In this document: one piece after another, positions 44,022 to 56,169 of the stretch
Position numbering within the stretch: position 1 is the stretch's first letter
Layout: each line of letters opens with the position of its first letter
DNA from: Macrostomum hystrix
Lineage: Eukaryota > Platyhelminthes > Macrostomidae
Length of the DNA: 64,000 nucleotides
Assembly (NCBI GenBank): GCA_950097015.1
Contig: CATNEN010000038.1
Location: 21,037,001-21,101,000 of the forward strand
Direction of reading: 5' to 3'
Translations under genes and position numbers: made by a program
Notes under the pieces: model-generated
The model's input: only the letters and a program-made list of their open reading frames with translations
Databases searched by the model: none
What the model was told of the DNA's origin: nothing

Positions 44022-44771
44022 ATGCTTGTTGCTCTTCTAGTGGCAGCAATTCTTTGTCTTGACTTGACCGAGGCCAGTTCCATTGTTGAAGAATTTTCCG
44101 AAATCAGCGGCTCCCTGTGCATCAACAGCGACTTCGTATCCCTCGAAGGTGCAGGCCACACCAAACTGCAGTGTGCAGTCAAGTGCAGTCTGAAGGTTAA
44201 CTGCCAGGCCTTCTCAGTGAAAGACGGTGGAGACTGCAGCCACTTTGTGTTCAACAGGTGCAGCAAGCAGGTGAGAGACTGCGGCTGCAGCAGCACCGGA
44301 AGGCTGTTTTTGAGGCGACAACATGGCCTGTCGCCGGGTCGCCTGTGCTCAAGCAACTATGCTGAGCAGCTGTGCGGAGTGAAGTACGCGCTGTTCTCTG
44401 ACCCGCCATGGTTCCAGGCCAGCCGTCTGGGCTGCGATTCGGAGCCTGGCCTAGCCATCATGGCCGACATCACCGACCTGCAGGAGCTGAGCTTCATTAA
44501 ATCACTAGCTAACAAGTACAAGCAGAACTTTACTGCATTTTTTGTATCCGGACTTCAGAAACCTGGCAGTCTGGAGCCTCACGGTGGCTGGTACTGGGCT
44601 AGCTGTGACCTGCCAATCAACGGTACCTACTGGGCCAGCTCAGAGCCCAACGATGCCAATGGACAGCAAAATGTAACCATTGTAGTTGGAGGCGCTGGTC
44701 TGGCCGACCATTTCGATGGCTCGTCACAGTTTAACAAAGGCGTCCTGTGTGAATGCCTAGATCAATTTTAA
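44022..44771 (+). CDS. Secreted PAN/apple-like plus C-type lectin domain protein (copy B)
   Basis: 249 residues, same architecture as 2943-3692: signal peptide, cysteine-rich PAN/apple-like module and C-terminal C-type lectin fold with WASSEPNDANG and GVLCEC. Differences from copy A are Tyr for Asn in SSNYAEQ, Asp for Gly in FSDPPW, His for Tyr in EPHGGW and Gln for Pro at CLDQF. The upstream region has about 86 bp (43858-43943) absent from copy A, so the two promoters or 5' leaders differ. AATAAA lies at 44807. The lectin role (extracellular sugar binding) is inferred from the fold. Confidence 0.86.
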   Translation: MLVALLVAAILCLDLTEASSIVEEFSEISGSLCINSDFVSLEGAGHTKLQCAVKCSLKVNCQAFSVKDGGDCSHFVFNRCSKQVRDCGCSSTGRLFLRRQHGLSPGRLCSSNYAEQLCGVKYALFSDPPWFQASRLGCDSEPGLAIMADITDLQELSFIKSLANKYKQNFTAFFVSGLQKPGSLEPHGGWYWASCDLPINGTYWASSEPNDANGQQNVTIVVGGAGLADHFDGSSQFNKGVLCECLDQF

Positions 44772-44806
44772 AGTTCAGCTTTTGATTGGGTCTTCACGAA
44801 TAATCA

Positions 44807-44812
44807 AATAAA
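44807..44812 (+). terminator. Polyadenylation signal of the copy B lectin gene
   Basis: AATAAA 36 bp after the stop codon, same place as in copy A. Confidence 0.6.
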
Positions 44813-45967
44813 CTCGAAAGAAGTTCAGTTTAAGGATTCTCTCGACGATGCTGACGTTGGACTTTGAAAGTTAGTTCATCGCAATGGGTGGGAGATTTCG
44901 ATCCAAATAGTGGACTTCAAAAGGATGTTATGGGCAAAGGGGATAAGTCTGAAGATCTGGGGGATTGCTTACTATGGGAGGGGATTAATCAAGGACTATT
45001 CGAGTCAATGAGACAGATGAGATAGTGATGGGACAGTTTACAGATAATATGAGACTTAGAGATGGACATGTACAAAAGGAGAGAAGTGAGACAACCTACC
45101 AGAGCAGGCCGGCAGTCCAGCAGTTGAGCTCCAACCGGCTCACAATGAAAGCCAGGAATAGAGAATGCTTTCGGGCAGTGATGATCAGCTACTCAGAGAT
45201 GGCAGCCTTCGCGGTGACGCGACCACAGTGGCTGCTCCTGCATGCAGTGCCGACAGAAGCAAAAAGCTGGACATTCGATAGCAGCGGAGATCAGTTGGCC
45301 TTCTTTTTGCGAGTGGGAGATTATTCCCTTATCTAATTATCCGTTTATCTCTTTATCCTCCTATTAGTTTTTTTCTTATCCTCTTATCAGTTCATTCCCT
45401 TATCCTCTTTTCAGTTTATTCCCTTATCCTCTTATCAGTTTATTCCCTTATCCTCTTATCGGTTTATTCTCTCAAATACCCCATATCCCATACCCCATAC
45501 CCCATACCCCATACTATCTTTCATCTCTCATCTGTCTCTCATCATCTATCTCACGAAAGTTCCGTGAAGTTAAAAGAATTTTTTATGCAAGTAAACTTTG
45601 GAAGCCTAATTTCTTGCAAGAAAATTTATTGACCATGTACCCTAGTTGTAATGATGCGTCATGCACCCTAGATTTAATGATGAGTCACGCACCCTAGATG
45701 AATGATGAGTCATGCACCCATCGTCAGTCAGTAAACTGGTGTTAGTTAACTATAGTATGCACTGAGAACCTTATTAAGTAAAGTACAGTGGCATTCTGTC
45801 AGTTTATTTCTAATTACTAGCAATTAGTCAATTCATTGTTAATAGCCAATCCAAAGCCAAACATTATCGGACCCATGCGCCGCCGAAGTGAATTATAACA
45901 ATCGGTTTAGGCAGCAGGGTCGTCATTGATTTGACCGAACCATTTTTATACGGTTTCGCTCAGCAAT

Positions 45968-46217
45968 TTAGCTTCGGACAGGACTGGCTTCACACAATAG
46001 CGTTTTCTGGGCTGCTGGCGACACACGGCGAATGGCTGCTCTTGAATGCGTTGTCGCCGTATGCCTCACTATCCTCATCCTCCTGAAGTCTTCCTGCTGC
46101 TGAAGAACAAATGCCTGTCGTAGTCCGTGCTGTCGAATCGCCTTTGATATCCGTCGGCGTTGCTTAAACCTGACCTGCCGGGCACCCTTGAAGCCAAACC
46201 AGCTGCCGTTGCCTTAT
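45968..46217 (-). CDS. Possible exon of an unrecognised small gene (copy B)
   Basis: Counterpart of 4916-5165, still open in two frames. The substitutions between copies (Arg/Gln, Lys/Thr in one frame; Gly/Ser in the other) do not tell which frame, if either, is used. Confidence 0.2.
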
Positions 46218-46453
46218 TTTAAAAGGGAAATTTATTTATTGTAGTTTTATTACAAAAAGAGCCTAATAATTAAAGCTTACCAGTACACAGCCTTTGAAAG
46301 TGTACCAGTGCTTGTACATCCGGCCCGAGTATCAGTTTAATTCTCAACTATTTTTCTAAGTGAAATTTAGATGGAGGAGCGTGCTCCTGCTTAAATTTGG
46401 ATTTAGTTAATACAGAAAACATAAAACTAAATTAATTTTTTTCTAGAATATAG

Positions 46454-46756
46454 AGCCTTCCTTGCGCCAACCCCTCTCCGCACCAACCCCTCTCCGCACC
46501 AACCCTATCCGCACCAACCCCCTCCGCATCAACCCTCTCCGCAAAACCCTTGTCTGCACAAACGCCTCTTCACACCAACCCCTCTCGTACCAACCCCTCT
46601 CCTTACCAACCCCTCTCCGCACCAACCCCTCTCGTACCAACCCTCTCCGCATCAACCCCTCTCCGCACCAACCCTATCCGCACCAACCCTCTCCGCACCA
46701 ACCCCTCTCCGCACCAAAACCTCTGCGCAGCGCACTAACCCCTCTCCATACAGCCC
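46454..46756. repeat. C-rich minisatellite (copy B)
   Basis: Same accaacccctctccgc units as 5418-5783, about 60 bp shorter. Confidence 0.92.
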
Positions 46757-46759
46757 CTC

Positions 46760-47504
46760 TCAGGCATCATTCATAATAGGAAAGTTAAAAGTACAAACTA
46801 AAACAACTGGACACGATGGCGTCAGCAGAAAACTGGCTCCACCAGTTGATCCGTTACAGTCGGCATCGCTGTCCAGCGAACTACGCGATAGCGGCTTCAA
46901 TTGTTGGTTTCTCTGCTGTTGCAACTGAAGACTGTCCACAACAGCTTTCAAAGCATTCTCCTGCCTAGCGCCGGCGACTTCAATCAAACTGGCCAGGGAG
47001 TTAACGCTGCTCTTTAGTCGGGTCGACTCTCTAGACGCTTGGCTCTGAAGATCCGACTGGAGCTGCTGCAGCCGCTCTTCCAAGGCCTCACGTTGGCTTC
47101 TCAAATCCGACCGAATCTGTTGCAGGCGTTCGTCAATTATCGCTTCTTGACTACGAAGCCAGCCTTCTAATCTGAGCCTATGATTGGTAGAATATGGTCA
47201 TATCCCCATTATTTAGTAACATCCCGCTGTAGTATGAAGGACTTCATAAGAAAACTCACTCCATAGCCGACAGCCGTAGCTTGAGGTCATTATAATCTGG
47301 CACCTTGGCGTCGGCATCGTCATTAGCTACTGTTGCTAATGACGCCTGAACACCAACACTGCTGCGTTTGTCCAGAGACTGTGTCGCCGAATTCGCTTGC
47401 CTCTTCACAGCCTGAGCTTTAGTTGGTTTAAGCGCCCTCGCTTTCGACTGCTGCTGCTGCTGCTGCTGTTGCTGCTTGACCTTGCCATTAGTTAGCAATG
47501 GCAT
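46760..47504 (-). CDS. Two-exon coiled-coil protein, unrecognised (copy B)
   Basis: Exons 47504-47260 and 47177-46760, same splice sites as copy A, 220 residues. Only conservative changes are seen against copy A (Ser/Arg after SKA near the N-terminus, Lys/Glu in REALEERLQQ). Both copies keep the reading frame and the poly-Gln length, which supports a real gene. Product: a Gln-rich N-terminus and a central coiled coil; function unknown. Confidence 0.62.
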
Positions 47505-47531
47505 AGCAATTAATTGTCTAATCAGAAACAA

Positions 47532-48761
47532 AGAAATCTAGACTTATATACCAAAGCGATTCTCAACCTGAGGCTTTTAAGTCTCGACCGTTTCCTGTGC
47601 GCGATATGGGTCCCGTGTCGCGTCTTATATAGCTACTGGCAGTAGTATGATTCCAAGTACAGCCTTAGCAGGGAAGTTTGCTTCACTAATTTATGGTCTT
47701 CTTCTTTTTAACGGAAAAAATGCTAATTTTTTTTAACTTATGCTTCTTTAATTACTCATGCATCGATAGATCGATAAACAGAAGGCTATGCTTTAGTTAT
47801 ATACCTTACAGTCAGATTTTAAATATATATTTGAAAAAGGTGCATAAACTACTTAGAGCAACTTAACAAAATGGCCGAAAAAATCGTTTCAACAAAAACA
47901 GCTGTGCAGAAAAAAGTTGCTTGATGAAAAGGCTTTTAAAAGACATTTAAACACCACGAGAAACAAAAACAGAAAATAAGAAAGTCATCTAGCCTTCTAA
48001 AGACTGTACAGATGTTCAGTCCACGGACTGGGGAGAGAAAGGGGGAGATTCGAACTCCCGACCTCTTAGTTATTAGTCCAAACTCACAATTTTCTGAGGC
48101 CCGTATTTTAATTATGCGGCCTGTAAAAATATAAAAAATAATTGATTACACCTGCCCCATTTTGGTCAGATGTGCAGCCGACAGCACAGCCGCAGCTATT
48201 GCGCGGCGCATCTGCAGGCTGCGTACGGCTGTTCAGTCCATGGACTGGGAGGACGCCACACCCACCCTTACCTGTCCCACCTAATGCTAGTTCCCATTTA
48301 ACAGCTGGGTGAACTGAAGTATTGCAGAGTTAAGTGTCTTGCTAAAGCTCACAAGTTATTCCAGTGGAGTCGGGAATCGAACCACCGACCTTCAAGTCGT
48401 AAGTCCGACGCTCTAACCACTAGGCTACAGCCTCCGTTTATGCAGGCCTATATCCACTTAAACAAACTGTTGATTGTTTACAAGCGAAAAAATGTCGAAT
48501 TGATTTGAAAACTAGAAAGAAACGGTTTGGTCTAAACAATTTCGATTGAATTGCTAAATTAATATTTAAAATATTCAGTGTCTAATATTTAGAAGAAAAC
48601 AAGATAAAAATATTTATGCCAATGCTATATGTTTTTTTATAACTTGATTATGAATTCTATATTGTTTCTAAAAGGCGCAGTATATTACGAGATATACCTA
48701 TGTTGTTATCAAATAGATTTCTCTTCAAAGGACCAAACATTAAATCGAATGGTTCGTAAAC
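47532..48761. other. Spacer between the two minus-strand coiled-coil genes (copy B)
   Basis: Colinear with 6559-7779. It contains the tRNA-like fragment at about 48010-48070 and the SINE at 48128-48436. Confidence 0.65.
48128..48436 (-). mobile_element. tRNA-derived SINE (copy B)
   Basis: Same insertion as 7150-7458, duplicated with its locus. Confidence 0.85.
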
Positions 48762-48848
48762 TCATTGCCGTTTTAACGCTGGCCTAGGCAATGGCTGCAT
48801 CTGAATTTGAATCGGTAGCGGTGGCGGAGGCGGTGCAAGCGGCGCCAA

Positions 48849-48884
<36 letters not shown>

Positions 48885-50381
48885 ACCGCCGCGCACCGCC
48901 TGAGCTCGACGCCTCAAATCAGTCGCCCTAGTACCGATAGCCGAGGTGAACGCTGGTAGGCGACTCAAACTAGTGTCTTCCCGGCTCAAGGAACTGCTAG
49001 TAGATTGCAAGAATAAATTGTATTGCTGCTGCTGCTGCTGCTGCTGATAATGATGATTGTGATGCTGTACTGGTCTTATATTCAGTCTGGTTGTACTGGA
49101 AATATCTGGATAGCAACTCCCAGTAGCAGCTCGCTTTAGCCGGTCAATTTCTTTCGATTGGCGATTGATTCGATCGAGCAGTCGCTCGATAATCTGCTCG
49201 CAATCGTCTAGGCTCGGAGCGCGGGCGTCATCGTCTATGGCCGAACCTGCCGGCACAGCCTGCACCAGTCGCATAGGGTTTAGACGCAGCCGCTGACTGC
49301 CATTAGCCAGCAGAAGCAATTCTGTCGCCGGCTCCGGTTGAGTAGATCTGATAAAAAATGTTTTGCACCCTTATTTTCTGTACTTATTTACTAAACTAAC
49401 GTGTCACTGGGGTGAAACTTACCGATTCGTGTTAAGAGCGTCGGATGTTACGTCATCAGTAGCGTTCATTTGCGGAATATTGATTGGCGATTTCGGCTGA
49501 GCTATCTGCTCTCGGCCCCTGAGACGATAATATTTATGAGTAAAGCTTTTTGTACAACAATTATGCCTATGAGATCTGACCCCTTGATTAGAAAATTTGA
49601 AAATTCCTAAGCTCAGGAGTCAGCTGAATAGGCAGAACTGCCTCCTCGCTGGATGCGGGTCTATTGTCACTAAATGGTGTGCCAGTGCCCGCAGCCCTCC
49701 GGCACCTTTACGAAATCACTATTGTTACTATTTCCGTGGTATAAAAGCGCAAGACCTCCGCGATTTGGAGGCCAAGTCTCTAACCACAGGGCTACGACCG
49801 ACACTTAAACAGGAAATTTTACGCAATCATACCTATCAAGCAACGTTTCGGAGACAGGATCTGCTTGAAGCTGATCGTCACCAATCCGATCATGATTTTC
49901 TGAAACTTTACGCAGCTTTTCTTTCTGGTGCTGCTGTTTTTGCTGCTGACTTTCAGTTATTTGTAGCCTACGACGCAATTGCGCCAGCTCATGGAGCAGC
50001 TCAGAAACATCCGCAGGCTGCTGAGGATGAGCTGGCTTATGACGCTGTTCATCAGGCTGGTCATCATTATGAGCATTTCTTTTAACTGCCTCAGCTGACT
50101 GTTGACGCAGTGATGCTCTACTTGCCATGACTAGGCGGTACTGCAGATCTGGAATAAAAATTATAGTTAAAAACTACTAACTATTACAGACAAGACAAAG
50201 TTTTCGTACTAGCAAAAATGTACGAACCATTGTTTTCCCGACGTAGTCGTTCAATTTCTGATCGCAAAGCCAGCAAAATTTCCGCTTGTCGGTCGCGCAA
50301 AAAAACTTCAGTACGCTCTGCACTGGGGTGCCAGTCTGGGTAGCGCAATTCTGTCCCGCCGCTTGAGAATGAGGCTTCCAT
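48762..50381 (-). CDS. CCDC74-like coiled-coil protein, complete four-exon gene
   Basis: Exons 50381-50228, 50148-49833, 49518-49423 and 49347-48762 join in phase to 383 residues, close to the usual length of CCDC74 proteins. The N-terminal segment (LRDRQAEILLALRSEIERLR, ENNDLQYRLVM across the first splice) corresponds to the conserved CCDC92/74 coiled coil with its L-RxE-DLxYKLxM signature. This match also supports the unusual first donor gttcgt. The C-terminal part has SLDDCEQIIERLLDRINRQ and RLPAFTSAIGTRATDLRRRA, equivalent to the family's C-terminal block. Poly-Gln tracts and a proline run end the protein. The family is linked to cilia or microtubules. An acceptor-like ttccgaaattccag before the ATG allows an upstream leader. 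It sits head to head with the gene at 52562. Confidence 0.72.
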
Positions 50382-52561
50382 CACAGATGTATTCAGCAAG
50401 CTGGAATTTCGGAAACTAGATTTGGCTCGTTTGTTTTTCCACTTATCATCCAAATAGCAACTAACAGTTCTTTTTAATAAATAATTCAACTGTCCAGTGT
50501 AAAACAAAACAGTGAAATGTCACAAATATAGCTTTACATAAAGATATATAGTAAAAGTAAAAGTATATTTAAATTGTTACAATAAATATCACATGCCACA
50601 AATCAAAATTTGTAGCTATAACTAGTATTTGTGTTTATTAGAAAATTGTGTTGATATGCCTTTTCTATTCCATTCTCGTAGCTGGTGTGCTTAATTTAAG
50701 TCTAGGCTAGGCAACAGATTGTTGCATTTAAATGACTAGAATGGTGCATAGGGAAAAATCTAGACAGTAAATAAGTAACTAGAAAAAACTAAATAGAAAC
50801 ATTTTTGTAGCTGGTAGAGCTACAGTGTTGTAATCTGACTCAGACGAGACGAACACATTCTTTGCGTCGCGTCGTAGAAAAAAAAAAGAAATATTATACT
50901 CATGTTAAAATAGTTATTTATCACGGCATCCCAAAGAGTAAAAATACTACACAACATATCTCATCCAAAAAGACTGAAACCTATTTTTATATTTATAAAA
51001 GATTTGACACAGAATTCACGCGATAAATACTGTCGTTAAGACAGTATATTTGTTATTCTTACTGTTAGCGTCTTGTTTTCATTCAGATGTTTTCTCAGAA
51101 TCGTCAAGTAAATCGCTGCCAAAACGAACGAACAAACAACCGATCCGCTGCTCGCTCAAACTTTCAAATCAAAGTCTGACCATCTTGAAAAATTCCTCCT
51201 AGATTGTCTATCCCCTAATATCATTTTCTTTTCTGCTAATTTGATTTGTTTGATTTCTTTCTTCTCTGCTAATTTCGTTACTCTCTTCGTGTACGTGGAA
51301 TCATTCACTTTGTGGTGGTTAAATTCAGCTAGACTTGCTTTAGTAAATGTGACTGTTTTGGTTGTTTAGCGGTATTTTGTATTTTAGCAAATTAGACAAG
51401 CAGGCGATCAAGGCTAGCTAAGCTAACGCAAGACTAAGCTAAGCAACTGTTCTAGTGCTCTTTCTTAAATATTAAGGACAAATTACTTTATCACATCTTG
51501 AATTAGCTCTAGAAATAATTCTTAACTCCATTTTGTCCATTGACTTAGTTATACTTCATAGAATGGCTACATGCCTTATTTTGCCAGATAGGCTATCTCT
51601 TTCCAAATATGGTAGCATTTTGGTATGGTAGGAGAAGTGTCTAAGCAGCAAACACTTCTCCTTTCTAGTCACTCATAGACTAACTGGCTATTATTTGGGG
51701 CCTGCCTCACAAGTTTAAATTCATTGGCTATTTCTTATATTCCCTATGTCCTATGATAGTGAGATAGGTATGTATAGGCTTATGCAACAACTTTTGTATA
51801 CTATTTATTTTAATTACACCTATCTGCTTTGTTTAGGCCACTATAGGAAAGGCTAAAAAGATAATGTACTTTTATTTTTACTTTTGTATGCTAAAATAAC
51901 TAATGAAATAGACTCAATCGAGTTGGCTCAGGCTATTCTTACTCTGGGGCATTGCAGCCATGATCATAATCCTAGATTTTAGCAGAATAGCCTAGCTGTA
52001 GGCCTAATGCTTGATTGTTAGTATGTATGATTAGAATGGTAAATAAAAGCTCTGGTCTTGGGCCCTTTACACTTTTTACTGGTACCAACCAAAACAAAAC
52101 CAAAAAACCAACCACACCAACCAAGAGGCTATCGTACTTGACAAGTTTTCTATTCTTGAAGAGAGTATTTAATTCCTTAACTTGTACCTTGATGCCCAGT
52201 ATCAAAAAGCCACTCTTTACACTTAGATTTTTATCTTCATGGGTATAGCTTGCTTGCTTAGCTAGGTCCAAAAGTTTCCAAAGTTCTGTACAACTGAGCC
52301 AGATAGATAAAGTGCATGTGTTTTGTAGGATACATACTGGGCCCCTGTCCCATGTGAATATAGGGAGCTCCTCTGGAATATTCAAGATTAATTCTATATG
52401 AGACATTTAGAATTTAAGAATATCAAAAACGGAAAGCTAGATTCCTAATATTAATCCCTCTTAGTTAATAATTCCCATTTTCAGCATTGTGCTACTTAGC
52501 AAAATATCACTTATTTGTTATATTCTTTGCCTAAAAGCAAAGGAAAAATAAAACAAAAGTT
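50382..52561. other. 2.2-kb intergenic region between divergent genes
   Basis: Shared upstream region of the CCDC74-like gene (minus) and the gene at 52562 (plus). It is AT-rich with a few A runs. No TATA box in a telling place and no gene. A frame at 51972-52406 has no ATG context, no splice logic and no family match. Confidence 0.6.
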
Positions 52562-55087
52562 ATGAGGCGCAGCGCTGCATTGGCAACATCGCCTAGAAAA
52601 AAGCTGCCATGGAATTTTCATCAAGCAAGAATGCCAACTGCAACACCCACCTCGCCTATGCCTGTAACACCGCGGGTGTCCATCAACAAGGAGAATATGC
52701 CGGTACATACCTGTGAACAAGTACCCTTAATTAACAATTGACTGAGTATCCCAAACATTAGAACCAAATAGGTCCATGAGCTTTTGAACTAAAATAATTT
52801 TTTTTCATGGACGTGAGGTAGATTCTAAGCCTCAAAATTCAGAACCTCACACCTAAAAATATTTTTTTGATATTGCAAAACCTAAAAAATGAGCCTTAAG
52901 AAAAAAATTCCATTGCTAATAATCTATGAAATCCCGAGTCTAAAGAGAATGAAAAAATCACATCTCATTAACGGCAAATCGTTAATTACCAGGACAATGG
53001 TTCTGAGTCGGCGTCCAACAACAGTTCGGCGGGTCTAGTTGCCATCAAGCTTTTCCAGCCGGCAGCTTCTCCGGGTGGGCCGGTTAAAAGTGCGTCAGCT
53101 AGTAGGAATCGACGATCCGCAGCGACCAGTCAACAGACTCCTTCAGCCAGACAGCAGCAGCAGCAGTCGCCAATGCTGACGACCCAGACGCCTTCTTCTC
53201 AGGAGTTCGAAGTGATGACTTGTTCCGGCCTATTAAAAGAGGTGTTGGCTAGTGCAGGTATGCTATGATTTTGAGATTTTTATTTGCCATTGTGATTCTT
53301 TTATAGCGAAAATATCGAAAAAGTCATAGTCAACAGTTTAGTTTGAGCTTTCGACTTAAAAGTTATTTTGGTTTGTGTCGTGGCTTGCCCAGTCCCTGGA
53401 CTGAACAGCTGTACGCAGTTTTTGGAAGCGCCTGACGAGAAGTTCGTTGCTAGGGTTTTTCAAAACGGCTGTTCATTGTGCCCTTAGAAGGGCCGTTTTA
53501 TCACACTGCAATTTTTTAAACTTTTACTCTTTCGACTGTGCATCGCAGCAGCAACGCAGAAGCAAAAAAAGCAACAACAGTCAAAGTCTTCTTCTGCTAC
53601 TACTTCTGCGGCAGCTTCGGCATCCTCGCCGGATCACCTCATCGCCATTCGCCAATTAGCCGCCCAGTTGGCATCGAAAGTGGCCCACCGGCCTGACTGC
53701 TTGGCCCTGCTATCCGAGCTGGACCAACGGCTAGACCAGTTATCTGCCGACATTGCCCTAGTTGCTGGCCAATTTCGTGACGAGAATCGCGTTCTCCGTC
53801 GTAGAATTCGCCAATTAGAGCGCGAGTCGTCAATAGCTAGTAGCCAATCGGAATCGACCGTCGCTGCGGCTGTTGCCGCCGCTGCTGCCGCTAGCCAATC
53901 AGAGGCGGCCTGGCGCGAATGGGGTCGAAGAGAGGCTCAGCTATTGGCCAGGCTGCAAGCGGCCGAAACGGCCAAGAGCCAATTAGAAACGAGATCGGCA
54001 GCCCTCGAGACTGAACTAAGAGAAATGTCCAGGTAAGTTTTTTAGGTCTATGGCTTTTTACTTATTAGATTTCGTTCAAAAATCCCAGCGCACACAAGAA
54101 ACAATCGCAGTCACACCATTCAAAAGCACAGAGACCGAAAGCCTTTTGAAATATCCCCTCGGCGTTGTTTCCCATTCAAGATTTCTCCTTAGGGATTTCC
54201 CGTCCTGGAGTCAACAAAACTTCTTGTTCTTGATGCCCCTTCAATTATTACTGTCCGAGATTTACTCTTTAGAAATTTCCATGCCGATTCTCTTATTGTG
54301 GTTTCCCTGATTAGTTTTCCCTGATGGAATTTCCTTGATAAGATTCCCCGGCGGGATTTCCCCGATGGGATTTCCCTTGGAAGCCTTAATTTTCTAGAAC
54401 AGTATTCCTGTTAAACTAAAGAACGCCTAAAAGTATACATTGCTTTTTGAACTGAATGTTTGTAGGCAATCACGTCCAGTTAGCGTCGTTAGCAACGCGG
54501 CTAGCAACGATCCGACAGCGGCGGTTGCATCGCCGTTAACAGCTGCTAATTTAGCCAGACACACCAATAGGCATCGCCTGATGGAGATGAAGACAGAAGC
54601 CTGCCAGAAACAGTTTGTTGAAGCAGAGAACTGCCACAATGGTCCAACAGCACTTGCCAACGAAGCCAATAATGATGGCCTCGATGACAATGATGATTAC
54701 GCAATCACCAGCGTTAGTCAACAAGTTCGTCATCCTACTGCTAACAGTAATATGATTAGCAATAGTAGGAAAATTCTGCCACCGCCCGCTGCCACATCGT
54801 CGCCGCCGACTTTGGACACGTCCCCGGCGCCGCATCTCATCAGCGTGCCTGCTAGAAGGCTTCCGCCTGTCTCCGAGCCAATGATCGACAAGCGCGAACA
54901 ACCAATAGAAGATCGTCAAAATTTCGACGATCTGGACAATCTGGGCGACGTTGACCAGGACAGTGACGATGACGACGACGATGATGAGGCGGAATTTCGA
55001 CGCGGTCTGGCCAGAATTGAAGAGCAGATCGCCCGACTGCATTCCTCGCTTGGCGGCGGCGGCGGTTTGAAGGCGATCCAGCAGTGA
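52562..55087 (+). CDS. Four-exon coiled-coil protein, unrecognised
   Basis: Exons 52562-52702, 52993-53257, 53549-54032 and 54466-55087, all with GT-AG borders and matching phases, give 503 residues. The N-terminus is basic and Ser/Pro-rich (MRRSAALATSPRKKLPWNF, TPRVSINKENMP), like a phosphorylated tail. Residues about 155-310 form a coiled coil (HLIAIRQLAAQLASKVAHRP, LSELDQRLDQLSADI, ENRVLRRRIRQLERE, LLARLQAAETAKSQLE) broken by an alanine run. The C-terminal exon is mostly disordered, has an acidic stretch of Asp residues, and ends in a short helix (RRGLARIEEQIARLHSSLGG) with a glycine run. No enzyme motif is visible. It is divergent from the CCDC74-like gene. I cannot name a family; a cytoskeletal or centrosomal scaffold is possible. 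Confidence 0.68.
53383..53445 (+). mobile_element. SINE tail fragment in intron 2
   Basis: cagtccctggactgaacagc and following bases match the 3' part of the tRNA-derived SINE family; a similar scrap lies at 59708-59800. Confidence 0.7.
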
Positions 55088-55104
55088 CTTTTTCAAAAAT
55101 TTAG

Positions 55105-55186
55105 TTTAAAATGTGATGGTCACGTGATGACCCGATGGTCACGTGATGACGCGATGGTCACGTGATGACCCGATGGTCATCATATA
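55105..55186. repeat. 22-bp tandem repeat after the four-exon gene
   Basis: Three and a half units of gatggtcacgtgatgacccg; each holds the palindrome tcacgtga. Confidence 0.85.
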
Positions 55187-55477
55187 GGCTGAGCCTATTA
55201 TTGATTTTATAACAAGCTCTACTAAATGCGGCGCATTTTTCTCTCAATCCAGTTTGCTTCTTTTGGTAATTTACTTGATAAACGCGATTTCATTCGTTGT
55301 AATTTTTATTTTGTCTAACTAAATACAAACATTCATAAATTTATTGATGATTTTTATAATGCCTAGAACTATAATATTATATTAGCATTTGTGTTAAATT
55401 AAAAGAATTTTTTTATTTTTGCAAATTTAAAATTAGTTACTTTTTTTTAGTTGAGACTCTAAGGGGCCTAGTGAACT

Positions 55478-55870
55478 GGTACTTGTTGATTTGTAATATT
55501 GGTACTCGTGCAATTATCGGTGAGCAAAACTCATACGAGCGTACATGTGTACTTATGAGGGAGTACTGGTACACTTGTACTTATAGGTGAACAAGACAAG
55601 TAAACATGTACTTTTAGGTGAGCAATGATAGTACGCATGCACTTATAGGTGAACAAAAATGCTAGTACACGTGTACTTATCGATTAGCAGTTCTAGTACA
55701 CATGCACTTATAGGTAAGCAACACTAGTACACATGTACTTATTGTTTAGCAATTCTAGTACACATGAACTTATAGGTTAGCAATTCTAGTACACATGTAC
55801 TTATATGTCAGCATTACTAGTGCCTCCGTTACTTATTGTGAGCAAAACTAGTATGCATGCACTTTTAGGC
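55478..55870. repeat. Diverged ~30-bp tandem repeat rich in GTAC palindromes
   Basis: About a dozen loose units of type agtacacatgtacttatagg followed by tgagcaa. The cores are palindromic or nearly so (gtacacatgtac). Confidence 0.8.
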
Positions 55871-56169
55871 GAGTTGTCGAAACTTAACTCCCAGAAAGAA
55901 AGAACTAATTAAACAATTTTAAGAATTTTTAGCGACTGTTCCCAACAAGGCTCATATATCTCATCAACATATATTTAAAGAAGATAAAAACATTTCTAAG
56001 AGCCGAATCAAGCGCGTTAAAACACGAGTGGTGAAAATAATTGCTGAATAGAGGTTCCTTGCACACAGTGATCCTATTGCAAATAAATAAAAAATGCATA
56101 AATGCATTCTGCATAACCCAAAACTCTTCATAAACTTTCGCTTATCGAAATGATGTGATGAAACTCAAG

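Larger units (their letters stand above)
42711..49843. repeat. Segmental duplication, copy B (about 7.1 kb)
   Basis: Direct counterpart of 1757-8854. Unlike copy A, the sequence on both sides reads as uninterrupted: on the left it continues to the solo LTR with a complete arm (42464-43655), and on the right it continues through the complete CCDC74-like gene. Copy B therefore looks like the ancestral locus and copy A the derived one. Confidence 0.93.
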
